Of a stretch of 31,593 nucleotides of DNA, positions 1-7,257 are shown piece by piece. Below the pieces are notes generated by a model. It was not told the origin of the DNA and did not search any database. It saw only the letters and a program-made list of their open reading frames with translations. The first letter of the stretch is position 1. Each line of letters begins with the position of its first letter. Origin of the DNA: DYRG01 sp041161065 (GTDB lineage: Bacteria; Pseudomonadota; Gammaproteobacteria; Beggiatoales; Beggiatoaceae); assembly GCA_041161065.1 (NCBI GenBank), contig JBEAVE010000042.1, forward strand, positions 1 through 31,593, in the 5' to 3' direction. The position numbers and the translations under genes are program-made.

Positions 1-1
1 G

Positions 2-379
2 ATTACTTGGCATATTCCTGTAGCGATTTTGGTTTCTTTAACGATCTGCGCGGGGATTGCGAATGGTATTAATCCAAACAAATATCCTTTTGTTTTTTAT
101 CATCTTTTTGGGGGCGCGGCGATGTTGGGCGCGTTCTTTATTGCCACCGATCCCGTCACGTCGCCGATCAGCAAAATGGGTCAAATCGTGTTTGGGATTG
201 GCTGCGGGGTGTTGATTTTCGTGATTCGCAGTTGGGCGGGTTATCCCGAAGGCGTTGGTTTTGCGGTGTTATTGATGAATGCAATGACCCCGTTATTAGA
301 TCGGTGGCTGCGACCGCGCATTTACGGGCGGGATCGGCGCGGCGAACCGTTGCAATATTCCAATGACGCGGAGAAATAG
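2..379 (+). CDS. rnfD: Rnf complex subunit RnfD, C-terminal part (gene enters from the left edge)
   Basis: RnfD is a membrane subunit of the Rnf complex, which couples electron flow between ferredoxin and NAD to ion movement across the inner membrane. Only about the last 125 residues are in the window; the frame is open to the left edge, so there is no start and the covalent FMN site is missing. Visible parts are a hydrophobic region, the TDPVTSP loop, further membrane segments around GIGCGVLIFVI and NAMTPLLDRW, and a basic cytoplasmic tail. It ends 9 bases before rnfG, which has the GGAG motif at 378-381. The rnfD-rnfG-rnfE-rnfH order is the usual gammaproteobacterial one. This stretch is richer in G+C than the rnfG that follows. 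Confidence 0.93.
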   Translation: MTWHIPVAILVSLTICAGIANGINPNKYPFVFYHLFGGAAMLGAFFIATDPVTSPISKMGQIVFGIGCGVLIFVIRSWAGYPEGVGFAVLLMNAMTPLLDRWLRPRIYGRDRRGEPLQYSNDAEK

Positions 380-388
380 GAGTTTCTT

Positions 389-991
389 ATGAATCAGCAG
401 AGCATTCAATATCAAGGCGGCATTTTAGCGGTCATTGCATTATTAACCAGCGCAGCATTAGTAATCGCAAATAATTTAACCCACGATGCCATTGAGCAAA
501 GTCGTTTGGAAGATCTGAAAACTTTTTTAGTGCAAGTTGTTCCAAAAGACTATTACGATAATGATTTAGTTCGCGACACAGTTTCTCTCAAATTACAGGG
601 TGAAACTGAAACCACCATTTACAAAGGACGCTTGCAAAAAAAAGTCAATGCGGTTTCTTTTGAATGGATTGCAAAAGGGGGTTATGCGGGTGATATTAAA
701 TTAATCATTGGAATTGATCGAGAAGGTAAAATCTTAGGGGTGAGAATTTTAGCGCATAATGAAACCCCAGGGCTTGGTGATAAAGTTGAAGCAAAACGTT
801 CTAATTGGGTAACTAAATTTGAAGGGCTATTTTTAGGAAATCCGCCATTAGAAAAATGGGGTGTCAAAAAAGATGGCGGGGTATTTGATCAATTTACCGG
901 CGCAACCATTACACCGCGTGCCGTTGTGAAAGGAATTAAAGAAGCCTTACAAGCCTTTCAACAACATCGAACAACTATATTAGAGGAGTAA
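389..991 (+). CDS. rnfG: Rnf complex FMN-binding subunit RnfG
   Basis: RnfG is a membrane-anchored periplasmic flavoprotein of the Rnf complex. The 200-residue protein has an N-terminal membrane anchor (about residues 10-29) and then a soluble FMN-binding domain. Near the C-terminus is the sequence FDQFTGATIT; its TGAT at residues 170-173 is the S/TGAT motif that in RnfG/NqrC carries FMN on the last threonine through a phosphoester bond (here T173). The NETPGLGDK loop typical of the family is also present. The ATG at 389 has a GGAG about 7 bases upstream. The length is normal for RnfG. It is cotranscribed with rnfD and rnfE (5-base gap to rnfE). Confidence 0.96.
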   Translation: MNQQSIQYQGGILAVIALLTSAALVIANNLTHDAIEQSRLEDLKTFLVQVVPKDYYDNDLVRDTVSLKLQGETETTIYKGRLQKKVNAVSFEWIAKGGYAGDIKLIIGIDREGKILGVRILAHNETPGLGDKVEAKRSNWVTKFEGLFLGNPPLEKWGVKKDGGVFDQFTGATITPRAVVKGIKEALQAFQQHRTTILEE

Positions 992-996
992 TTAAC

Positions 997-1668
997 ATGA
1001 ATTACCGTCAAATCATGGCAGATGGTTTCTGGAATAACAATGTTGTATTAGCACAGAACATTGCATTATGTCCTTTATTAGCGGTGACAAGTACAGCAAC
1101 TAACGGTTTAGGCATGGGTTTAGCGACAACAGCGGTGTTAATTGCTTCTAATGTAGCCATTTCATTAGTGCGTTCTTTTATTCCTAATGAAGTGCGTATT
1201 CCCGCTTTTATTGTTTTGATTGCAACGATTGTTACCTTAGTTGATATGAGTATGAATGCGTGGGTGCATGAATTGTATAAAGTATTGGGTTTGTTTATTC
1301 CTCTAATTGTAGTGAATTGTGCCGTTCTCGCACGGGCAGAATCTTTTGCATCACAAAACCCACTTTTGCCGTCAATTGTTGATGGATTATTTATGGGAAT
1401 TGGTTTCACATTGGGATTAGTTTTGCTCGGTATTATGAGAGAAATTATTGGGAGTGGAACTTTGTTTTCTGGCGCATCGTTATTATTAGGTCAAAACTTT
1501 GCTTTTTTAGAAATGACGATCATTCCCCAATACAAAGGAATGTTGTTAATGATGTTACCTGCGGGAGGATTTGTAGCGATGGGTTTTTTAATAGCAGGAA
1601 AACGCTTAATTGATCGGCGGGCTGCTCAAAAAGAAAAAGTGGCTTCTTCTGAACCTGTCATTGCGTAA
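997..1668 (+). CDS. rnfE: Rnf complex membrane subunit RnfE
   Basis: RnfE is an integral membrane subunit of the Rnf complex, related to NqrD. The 223-residue protein is almost wholly hydrophobic with about six membrane segments. The N-terminus (GFWNNNVVLAQNIALCPLLA) and the internal IPAFIVLIATIVT and VDGLFMGIGFTLGL segments are typical of the RnfE/NqrD family. The conserved cysteine in the NIALCP stretch belongs to the family of residues that ligate the intramembrane Fe-S cluster in Rnf/Nqr. The ATG at 997 follows GAGGAG by 7 bases. Length and order are normal. Confidence 0.95.
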   Translation: MNYRQIMADGFWNNNVVLAQNIALCPLLAVTSTATNGLGMGLATTAVLIASNVAISLVRSFIPNEVRIPAFIVLIATIVTLVDMSMNAWVHELYKVLGLFIPLIVVNCAVLARAESFASQNPLLPSIVDGLFMGIGFTLGLVLLGIMREIIGSGTLFSGASLLLGQNFAFLEMTIIPQYKGMLLMMLPAGGFVAMGFLIAGKRLIDRRAAQKEKVASSEPVIA

Positions 1669-1690
1669 TTAAGTGGGAGGAAATTTATTT

Positions 1691-1963
1691 ATGAAAGTCG
1701 GTGTGGCGTATGCGTTACCAACTAAACAAGTGTGGTTGAAAATTGAAGTGCCAGAAGAGTGCACGGTAAAAGAAGCGATTGAGCATTCGGGGTTATTAAA
1801 GCAGTTTCCAGAAATCGATTTAACTAAACAAAAAGTCGGTATTTTTGGAAAGGTTGCGAAATTGGAAGCAAAAGTTGAGGAAAATTGCCGCGTTGAAATC
1901 TACCGCCCGATCACCGTCGATCCCACCACCGTTGAACGCCGCGATTTACCCAAAGATGATTGA
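1691..1963 (+). CDS. rnfH: RnfH family ubiquitin-like protein
   Basis: This is a small beta-grasp (ubiquitin-like) protein of the RnfH/UPF0125 family, often encoded last in rnf operons; its molecular role is not established. It is 90 residues long when started at the ATG at 1691, which has GGGAGG (1675-1680) ten bases upstream. An in-frame GTG at 1673 would add six residues but lies inside the ribosome-binding region, so I reject it. Family signatures are KVGVAYALP near the start, KVGIFGK in the middle and EIYRPITVDPT near the end, followed by a basic/acidic tail. It follows rnfE by 22 bases and closes the operon. Confidence 0.9.
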   Translation: MKVGVAYALPTKQVWLKIEVPEECTVKEAIEHSGLLKQFPEIDLTKQKVGIFGKVAKLEAKVEENCRVEIYRPITVDPTTVERRDLPKDD

Positions 1964-1972
1964 GCATCAAAT

Positions 1973-2014
1973 ATGAGTTAGATCAAAGCATTCAAATCTC
2001 CTTTGTAATAAACT
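1973..2014 (+). promoter_or_regulatory. Candidate FNR/Anr/Dnr-type box and class II promoter for the NirN-like gene
   Basis: ATGAGTTAGATCAA at 1973-1986 matches the FNR/Anr consensus TTGAT-N4-ATCAA at 8 of 10 fixed positions, with a perfect right half. A -10-like TAAACT lies at 2009-2014. This places the box centre at about -41.5 relative to a start near 2021, the spacing of class II FNR-activated promoters. The downstream gene is a heme d1 protein, a class usually under oxygen/NO control. No transcription data are available; the call rests on match and geometry. Confidence 0.45.
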
Positions 2015-2032
2015 ACAAACCTTTCAAAGGAG
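1998..2032 (+). promoter_or_regulatory. Inverted repeat that would cover the NirN-like Shine-Dalgarno
   Basis: CTCCTTTG (1998-2005) is a perfect 8-base reverse complement of CAAAGGAG (2025-2032), and the right arm is the Shine-Dalgarno of the gene starting at 2039. In a transcript that begins upstream of 1998 (for example read-through from rnfH) this would form a hairpin with a 19-base loop and mask the ribosome site. In a transcript starting near 2021 the left arm would be absent. Both are inferences. Confidence 0.4.
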
Positions 2033-2038
2033 GTTCAA

Positions 2039-3616
2039 ATGTTTATTGATCGGTTTCTTTTTCCTTTAGCTTTAATTATTGTCGGGGCGTTTGTTGCAAT
2101 GATGGCGAACGTGGCTGATGCAAATGAAGTTCTTTACGTAGAACATTGTGCAACTTGTCATGGTTCAAATCGGTTAGGCGGAATGGGTCCTGCGTTATTT
2201 CCAGAAAACCTTGCACGTTTGAAAAAAACCGACGCGGAGAAAACCATTGCTCAAGGTCGACTTGCAACCCAAATGCCCGCTTTTCAAGATAGACTTTCCT
2301 CTGAGCAAATTCAAAGCATTTTGCATTACATTTATTCTCCCCCTGCTCAAATGCCAGAAATGACTTTGCCACAAATCAAAGCCACCCAACTTATTCACAA
2401 TACTATAGAAACATTACCGAACAAACCCGTGTTTGAAGCTGACCCGTTGAATTTGTTTTTAGTGGTTGAAATGGGCGATCATCATGCAACTATTTTAGAT
2501 GGCGATAAATTAGAACCGATCTTTCGTTTTTCTACCCGTTTTGCATTACACGGAGGACCTAAATATTCTCCCGATGGACGCTTTGTTTATTTGGCTTCGA
2601 GAGATGGTTGGGTGAGCAAATTTGATCTGTACAATTTGAAATATATTGCAGAAATCAGAGTGGGTATCAATACCCGTAATATTGCGGTTTCTGCGGACGG
2701 GAAATTTGTCATCGCTGCAAACTATTTACCGCGTACCTTAGTGATTTTAGATGCTTTAGATTTAACCCCATTACAACTTATTAACGCAGAAGATGAAAAA
2801 GGCGTAACATCTCGAGTAAGTGCAGTTTATACTGCGCCGCCCAGAAATAGTTTTATTGTGGCTTTCAAAGATATTAAGGAAGTTTGGGAAATTCCCTATA
2901 ATAATCAAGCAACTGCCTTACCTGTTTATACGGGCGTAATGCACGATTATCGAGCAGATTCGGGTGAGGACGCGCTATTAGATCAACGTCATTTTCCCGT
3001 GAGAAAAATGAAACTAGAAACTGTATTAGATGATTTCTTTTTTGATTTACCTTATCAGCATTTGATCGGGGCTTCTCGAGAAGGTAATCAAGGGCAGGTG
3101 ATTAATTTAGTGGTCGGGCGTAAAGTTGCAGATATAGAAATTACGGGTATGCCGCATTTAGGATCGGGGATTTCTTGGACATTTCAAGATAAAACCATTT
3201 TAGCGACTCCAAACTTAAAAGAAAATATCGTAAGTTTTATTTCATTAGGGGATTGGAAAGTCTTTAAGAAACTAGAAACAGCGGGGGCGGGTTTCTTTAT
3301 GCGTAGTCATCAAAATAGTCGTTATGCGTGGGTTGATGCAATGTTGAGCAAAAACAAAGACAAAATTCAAGTTATCGACAAAGAAACATTAGAAATCGTT
3401 AAAACATTACAACCGAGCGTGGGACAAACCGCTGCCCATGTTGAATTTGATCGATATGGCAAATATGTTTTATTAAGCATTGCAGAAATGGACGGGGCAT
3501 TAGTTGTTTATGACGCACAAACCCTCGAAGAAATCAAACGTCTTCCCATGAAAAAGCCTTCTGGCAAATACAACGTTTATAACAAAATTCATTACGAAAG
3601 TGGAACAAGTCATTAG
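2039..3616 (+). CDS. nirN: NirN-like cytochrome c/heme d1 protein
   Basis: This is a 525-residue exported protein with a signal peptide (about residues 1-28, cut near VADA), a cytochrome c domain with CATCH at 37-41 and probable Met79 as second ligand, and a heme d1 beta-propeller from about residue 135. The propeller keeps LHGGPKYSPDGR (His171, equivalent to the d1-iron histidine of NirS) and GMPHLGSG (His373). The HDGG stretch that holds the first catalytic histidine of cd1 nitrite reductase is replaced by DDFFFDLPYQH. That pattern, with the PSGKYNVYNKI end, fits NirN, which oxidises dihydro-heme d1 to heme d1, better than NirS or NirF. The start has a strong AAAGGAGG (2026-2033). No other nir gene is in the window. 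Annotation pipelines may call it nitrite reductase. Confidence 0.85.
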   Translation: MFIDRFLFPLALIIVGAFVAMMANVADANEVLYVEHCATCHGSNRLGGMGPALFPENLARLKKTDAEKTIAQGRLATQMPAFQDRLSSEQIQSILHYIYSPPAQMPEMTLPQIKATQLIHNTIETLPNKPVFEADPLNLFLVVEMGDHHATILDGDKLEPIFRFSTRFALHGGPKYSPDGRFVYLASRDGWVSKFDLYNLKYIAEIRVGINTRNIAVSADGKFVIAANYLPRTLVILDALDLTPLQLINAEDEKGVTSRVSAVYTAPPRNSFIVAFKDIKEVWEIPYNNQATALPVYTGVMHDYRADSGEDALLDQRHFPVRKMKLETVLDDFFFDLPYQHLIGASREGNQGQVINLVVGRKVADIEITGMPHLGSGISWTFQDKTILATPNLKENIVSFISLGDWKVFKKLETAGAGFFMRSHQNSRYAWVDAMLSKNKDKIQVIDKETLEIVKTLQPSVGQTAAHVEFDRYGKYVLLSIAEMDGALVVYDAQTLEEIKRLPMKKPSGKYNVYNKIHYESGTSH

Positions 3617-3618
3617 AA

Positions 3619-3632
3619 TTACTGCGCAGTAA
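3619..3632. repeat. Perfect 14-base palindrome just after the NirN-like stop codon
   Basis: TTACTGCGCAGTAA is its own reverse complement and begins two bases after the stop codon. With no loop it is a poor RNA hairpin by itself, so it may be a protein-binding dyad or the first element of a composite terminator with the larger inverted repeat that follows. Confidence 0.5.
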
Positions 3633-3640
3633 GAAATAAA

Positions 3641-3697
3641 GGGTAGTGATCAGATTGAGATGCTAATAAAATCATCTCTTGCTTTTGATCACTACCC
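3641..3697. terminator. Nested hairpin between convergent genes, likely bidirectional terminator
   Basis: GGGTAGTGATCA (3641-3652) pairs perfectly with TGATCACTACCC (3686-3697), a 12-base stem. Inside it GAGATG (3657-3662) pairs with CATCTC (3673-3678). It lies between the convergent NirN-like and YkgJ-like genes. On the minus strand the hairpin is followed by a T-rich stretch (CCCTTTATTTCTT), so termination is best supported for leftward transcription; the plus side lacks a U tract. Confidence 0.6.
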
Positions 3698-3703
3698 ATT
3701 AAA

Positions 3704-4573
3704 TCAATCGACCAATTCAGGTTCATCGCGCCCTAAATCGTTATCGTAAGGGTTGAGTTTGTTAAGTTCTTCAAGGCGTTTCAAACGTTTGGCTTCGGCT
3801 TCAGGTTTTAAAGGAATGCTCATTTCTGCATAAAGAACTTGTTTTAAGAAACGAAACGCAAACAGCTGCATTGCCACGTCGTTAGATTTTAATTCATCAA
3901 TATTTTCATTGCTCAAATCATAACTATCTAAGAAACCCGGAGAAAATGCAAAATCTCTAAAACTATCAACATTATAGCACGCCATGAAATACAATTGATA
4001 ACTACGCGGTGAAGGTCGCCCAATAGCAGGTCCAGCAGAACGTTTCTTTAAGATAATTTGTTGCCAACCACGATTGATTTGATCGTATTCTTCCACACCT
4101 TGTTCTTGGCGATATTCATCGATAGTTTGTTCATGATTTTCTTGATGTCCCAAACAGTGATTTTCTTTCACTTTGAAATACAGGTTTTCATCGGTCGGAG
4201 AATCTTGCAAACGCATCGCCATCAAACCCAACGCGTAATAACGACACGCAGTTGGACGGTCTTCATAAACGCCGCACCCTTCTTCGGTAACAAACGGACA
4301 AACGGTGGTTTCTTCGAGCGGTTTCAATTTCACACCCGGCATTCCATGTCCGTCCATTTCAAATGGATAAGTGTAAAGCGAAAGAAACTCATTTGAAGTC
4401 ATTTCTAATCGGCGTTTCAAACGAATAATATCGTAAGGCGCAAGCGTCACATCAATCATTTTGCAACATTGGTTAAAACAACTAATTTCTTTGTGACAAC
4501 GAAAACGGAATTTGTCTTGTCCAGTAAGTTTTAACGGCATTAACGGGCTGCTGGGGGGATTTAATTCACTCAT
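3704..4573 (-). CDS. YkgJ-family cysteine-cluster protein (probable metal or Fe-S binding)
   Basis: This 289-residue protein has the cysteine pattern of the YkgJ/UPF0153 family, often called zinc- or iron-chelating or Fe-S oxidoreductase. An N-terminal cluster is C26-x5-C32-x3-C36-C37, and a second group follows in TTVCPF, EEGCGVYEDRPTACRYY and HCLGH. No substrate is known for the family. The rest is hydrophilic and charged, with no signal peptide or membrane span, so it is probably cytoplasmic. I start at the ATG at 4573 because GAGG lies six bases upstream; an in-frame TTG at 4606 would add 11 residues with no better ribosome site. It is convergent with the NirN-like gene and may stand alone, as 114 bases separate it from the next gene upstream. 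Confidence 0.82.
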   Translation of the reverse strand: MSELNPPSSPLMPLKLTGQDKFRFRCHKEISCFNQCCKMIDVTLAPYDIIRLKRRLEMTSNEFLSLYTYPFEMDGHGMPGVKLKPLEETTVCPFVTEEGCGVYEDRPTACRYYALGLMAMRLQDSPTDENLYFKVKENHCLGHQENHEQTIDEYRQEQGVEEYDQINRGWQQIILKKRSAGPAIGRPSPRSYQLYFMACYNVDSFRDFAFSPGFLDSYDLSNENIDELKSNDVAMQLFAFRFLKQVLYAEMSIPLKPEAEAKRLKRLEELNKLNPYDNDLGRDEPELVD

Positions 4574-4687
4574 GTCTGACCTCATGTTTTTAAGTTTTTT
4601 GGGCAAAATAGCTTTTCATAAATGGGGATTAACTGCGCGCTTTCAAATGTTAATTGCTTGCTTTTCACTATTTCTTTTAACCCATTT

Positions 4688-5473
4688 CTAGTGTTTGACA
4701 TCTAAATAATCGCGTAATTGATCGCCGAGCAAATTGACCGATAAAACCACCGCCATCAACGCCAGTCCGGGCGCAATCACTAAATGCGGCGCGACCAACA
4801 TATAACTTGTGCCATCGCGCAACATACTTCCCCATGACGCTGCCGGCGGCTGAACGCCCAGTCCCAAAAACGACAATCCCGCCTCCGCAATCACCACGCT
4901 CGCCACCCCAAAGGTCGCTTCGATCACCATCGGTGCAATCAATAAGGGTATGATATGTCTAAAAATTATGCGAATTTGACCTGCGCCCAGAGCTTTGGCG
5001 GATCGGACGTGATCGCGCTGTTTGAGTGACAACGTTTGCGCCCGCGCCAATCGTGCAAACCCAATCCACCCCGTCGCGCACAACGCAATGACCACGTTTT
5101 CGATGCCGGGTCCGAGCATTCCCGCCAACGCAATCGCCAATAAAATTCCCGGAAACGCTAAAAATATGTCCATCAAATGCACGACAATTCGCTCCGCCCA
5201 ACCGCCCCACCAAGCGCAACTTGTGCCGATTAATGTCCCTAAAATCAATGAAATAGAAATTACTGCCGCCGCCACCAACCCCGACGTTTTCGCCCCAATC
5301 GCCAACCGATCCCACACCGGTCGCCCCAAATCATCAAAACCCAGCCACGCCTGAGCCGACGGCGCACCCAAAATATTCGGCAACACAATCGTATTCGGAT
5401 CGAGCGGCAAATACGGCGCACTCACCATCAATATCAACCAACTCACCAAAATTGCAAGGGGAAATACTTTCAT
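4688..5473 (-). CDS. ABC transporter permease, DppC/OppC type
   Basis: This 261-residue inner-membrane protein belongs to the DppC/OppC branch of binding-protein-dependent permeases (peptide, nickel or related substrates). It has an N-terminal membrane segment, the LGFDDLGRPVWDRL stretch typical of the family, and then about five further spans. Between them is the cytoplasmic EAA loop (RSAKALGAG, then FRHIIP) that contacts the ATPase. Partner permease, ATPase and binding-protein genes are not in this window, so substrate cannot be assigned. It starts 23 bases after the yggS stop on the same strand and is probably cotranscribed with it. The gene is clearly richer in G+C and in C-ending codons than its AT-rich neighbours. 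Confidence 0.88.
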   Translation of the reverse strand: MKVFPLAILVSWLILMVSAPYLPLDPNTIVLPNILGAPSAQAWLGFDDLGRPVWDRLAIGAKTSGLVAAAVISISLILGTLIGTSCAWWGGWAERIVVHLMDIFLAFPGILLAIALAGMLGPGIENVVIALCATGWIGFARLARAQTLSLKQRDHVRSAKALGAGQIRIIFRHIIPLLIAPMVIEATFGVASVVIAEAGLSFLGLGVQPPAASWGSMLRDGTSYMLVAPHLVIAPGLALMAVVLSVNLLGDQLRDYLDVKH

Positions 5474-5496
5474 GTTTCTCTCAATTTGCTCTCAAT

Positions 5497-6204
5497 TTAA
5501 CGTTCCCCAAAAATCGCGCTTCCAATGCGGACAAATGTCGCCCCTTCCTCTATCGCTATTTCAAAATCATCGCTCATTCCCATCGATAATTCAAAGGCAT
5601 TCAAATCCGGTAATTCCTCATTCAAATACAAAGACAGTTGTTTTAATCGCTTGAAAACCTCTCGAATTGCATTTTCTTTAACATTCCAAGGAGCCATCGT
5701 CATCAAGCCTGTTATTTGTAAATGGGGTAATTTTGAAATCGTTGTTACCGCATCAATGAAATGCTGACGTTGTTCTATATTGTTCTCCCAATCTTCAACT
5801 TTAAAACCCGCTTTGCTTTCTTCACCTGAGATGTTTACTTCAATAAAAATCGGTAAAATATGATCTAGTTGTTCAGCAAGTTTCTCCGCAATTTTAAGTC
5901 GATCAACTGCATGAAAATAATGCGCATAAGTTGTAATGGGTTTGATTTGGCGACTTTGCAAATGTCCAATGAAATGCCATTTTATGTCGGTTAAATGCGC
6001 TAATGTTTGCGCTTTTTCCTCTAATTCGGCGGCACGATTTTCTCCAAAATGCCGCACCCCCGCTTGATAGGCTTTTAATATGTCTTCAATCGGTTTTGTT
6101 TTACTCACTGCCACTAAAGTAATTTCTGCGGGATTACGATGATGTTGAATGGCGGTTTGGTGAATTGTTTCTAAAACGGGTTGAACGGGGTGTTTCACTA
6201 TCAT
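5497..6204 (-). CDS. yggS: YggS/PLPBP family pyridoxal-phosphate homeostasis protein
   Basis: Members of this family bind pyridoxal 5'-phosphate in an alanine-racemase-like TIM barrel without known catalysis and buffer cellular PLP and amino-acid pools. The PLP lysine is K35 in VAVSKTKP. Other family motifs are HFGENRAAEL, WHFIGHLQ, VNISGEESKAG, ITGLMTM, LSMGMSDDFEIAI and GATFVRIGSAIFG. From the ATG at 6204 the protein is 235 residues, matching the usual length. The frame stays open upstream through an ATG at 6297 and a TTG at 6306 that has GGAG four bases before it, while 6204 has no clear ribosome site. A product up to 34 residues longer is therefore possible. Confidence 0.92.
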   Translation of the reverse strand: MIVKHPVQPVLETIHQTAIQHHRNPAEITLVAVSKTKPIEDILKAYQAGVRHFGENRAAELEEKAQTLAHLTDIKWHFIGHLQSRQIKPITTYAHYFHAVDRLKIAEKLAEQLDHILPIFIEVNISGEESKAGFKVEDWENNIEQRQHFIDAVTTISKLPHLQITGLMTMAPWNVKENAIREVFKRLKQLSLYLNEELPDLNAFELSMGMSDDFEIAIEEGATFVRIGSAIFGER

Positions 6205-6401
6205 GTTGTTTGTAGAAATCGTTGGAAGCCCATGCAATATCAGGCATTCTAATGCTTTTTCGGGTTTGAGTCGAGCATTCAAAATAGATTTCTCCATTGC
6301 TAGCAAGTTTCTCCAATTAAAGAAAAGATTTTTCCTTTTACCATTCTATGCCAATTGGTTGTGGGACTCGTTTCAACTTTTCCATTTCATAGTTATTTGC
6401 T

Positions 6402-7226
6402 TCAAAAAAAAGAGTTTTGCGGATCATTTGAAATATGCTGACTTTTTATTTCATTTTGGACATTTGAAGTATTTAATTTGTCAAGTCGCGTTAGTATGTT
6501 TTGATAATAAGTACTATTGATTTCAAATCCTACAAAATGTCGTTTATTCAAAAGACAAGCCGCGGCGGTTGTTCCTGAACCTAGAAATGGGTCTAAAACG
6601 ATCCCATTTGTTGGACAACTTGCTTTAATCATTCTTTCAATCATTTCTAATGGTTTTTGAGTGGGGTGTTCTTCACGTTCTGAATGAATTTTATGTAATC
6701 GGGAAATACTCCAAATATCTTTTGGATTGTAACCCATTTCTAACCACTTCTTCCCCACAAAAATCGAACGAGAACGGGCTTTTTTAGTTTCTTCATCATA
6801 AGGAATTCTTACCGAGTCCAAATCAAAATAATAGTCTTTATTTTTAACAAAAAAACCAACGGTATCATGCACTGAGCTAAAACGTCGTGTACTTCCTCCC
6901 ATACTCGGCACTCTCCGATCCCAAATAATTTCATTGATCATAAGCATTTTAGATTTCAAAAAGACAAATATTTCAGGACTATAACGCCATGTGGTAAAAA
7001 TATACAAACTACCTGTTTCTTTAATTTTTGGAATGACTAAATTAAGCCATTGTTCCGTCCACAATAAAAATTTCTTAGCAGTTTGTTTATCCGAATCATT
7101 ACCATAATCTTTACCTAAATTATAAGGCGGATCAGCAACCACTAAATCAATGCTATTGTCAGGTAACATTTTAATACCTTCCAATGCGTCTATATTAAAA
7201 ACTTGATCTAACCATTCTTTATTCAT
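6402..7226 (-). CDS. DNA methyltransferase, beta class (N6-adenine or N4-cytosine)
   Basis: This 274-residue S-adenosylmethionine-dependent DNA methyltransferase has catalytic motif IV (DPPY at residues 32-35) ahead of the AdoMet-binding motif (DPFLGSGTT from residue 212), the motif order of the beta class. HPTQKP at 187-192 is also typical. The segment between (about 100-180) is the likely target-recognition region, so specificity cannot be read. DPPY in beta enzymes is most often N6-adenine, but N4-cytosine is not excluded. No restriction endonuclease is recognisable beside it; the neighbour upstream is a DUF29 gene 31 bases away. The gene is AT-rich, and the ATG at 7226 has no good ribosome site. 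It may be an orphan modification enzyme or the remnant of a restriction-modification pair. Confidence 0.88.
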   Translation of the reverse strand: MNKEWLDQVFNIDALEGIKMLPDNSIDLVVADPPYNLGKDYGNDSDKQTAKKFLLWTEQWLNLVIPKIKETGSLYIFTTWRYSPEIFVFLKSKMLMINEIIWDRRVPSMGGSTRRFSSVHDTVGFFVKNKDYYFDLDSVRIPYDEETKKARSRSIFVGKKWLEMGYNPKDIWSISRLHKIHSEREEHPTQKPLEMIERMIKASCPTNGIVLDPFLGSGTTAAACLLNKRHFVGFEINSTYYQNILTRLDKLNTSNVQNEIKSQHISNDPQNSFF

Positions 7227-7257
7227 TAGTTCTAAAACTAAGGATAAAAATTTTCAT

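Noticed and set aside
2039..3616. Cytochrome cd1 nitrite reductase NirS
   Set aside because: The region of the first catalytic histidine reads DDFFFD, and the C-terminal pattern fits NirN better.
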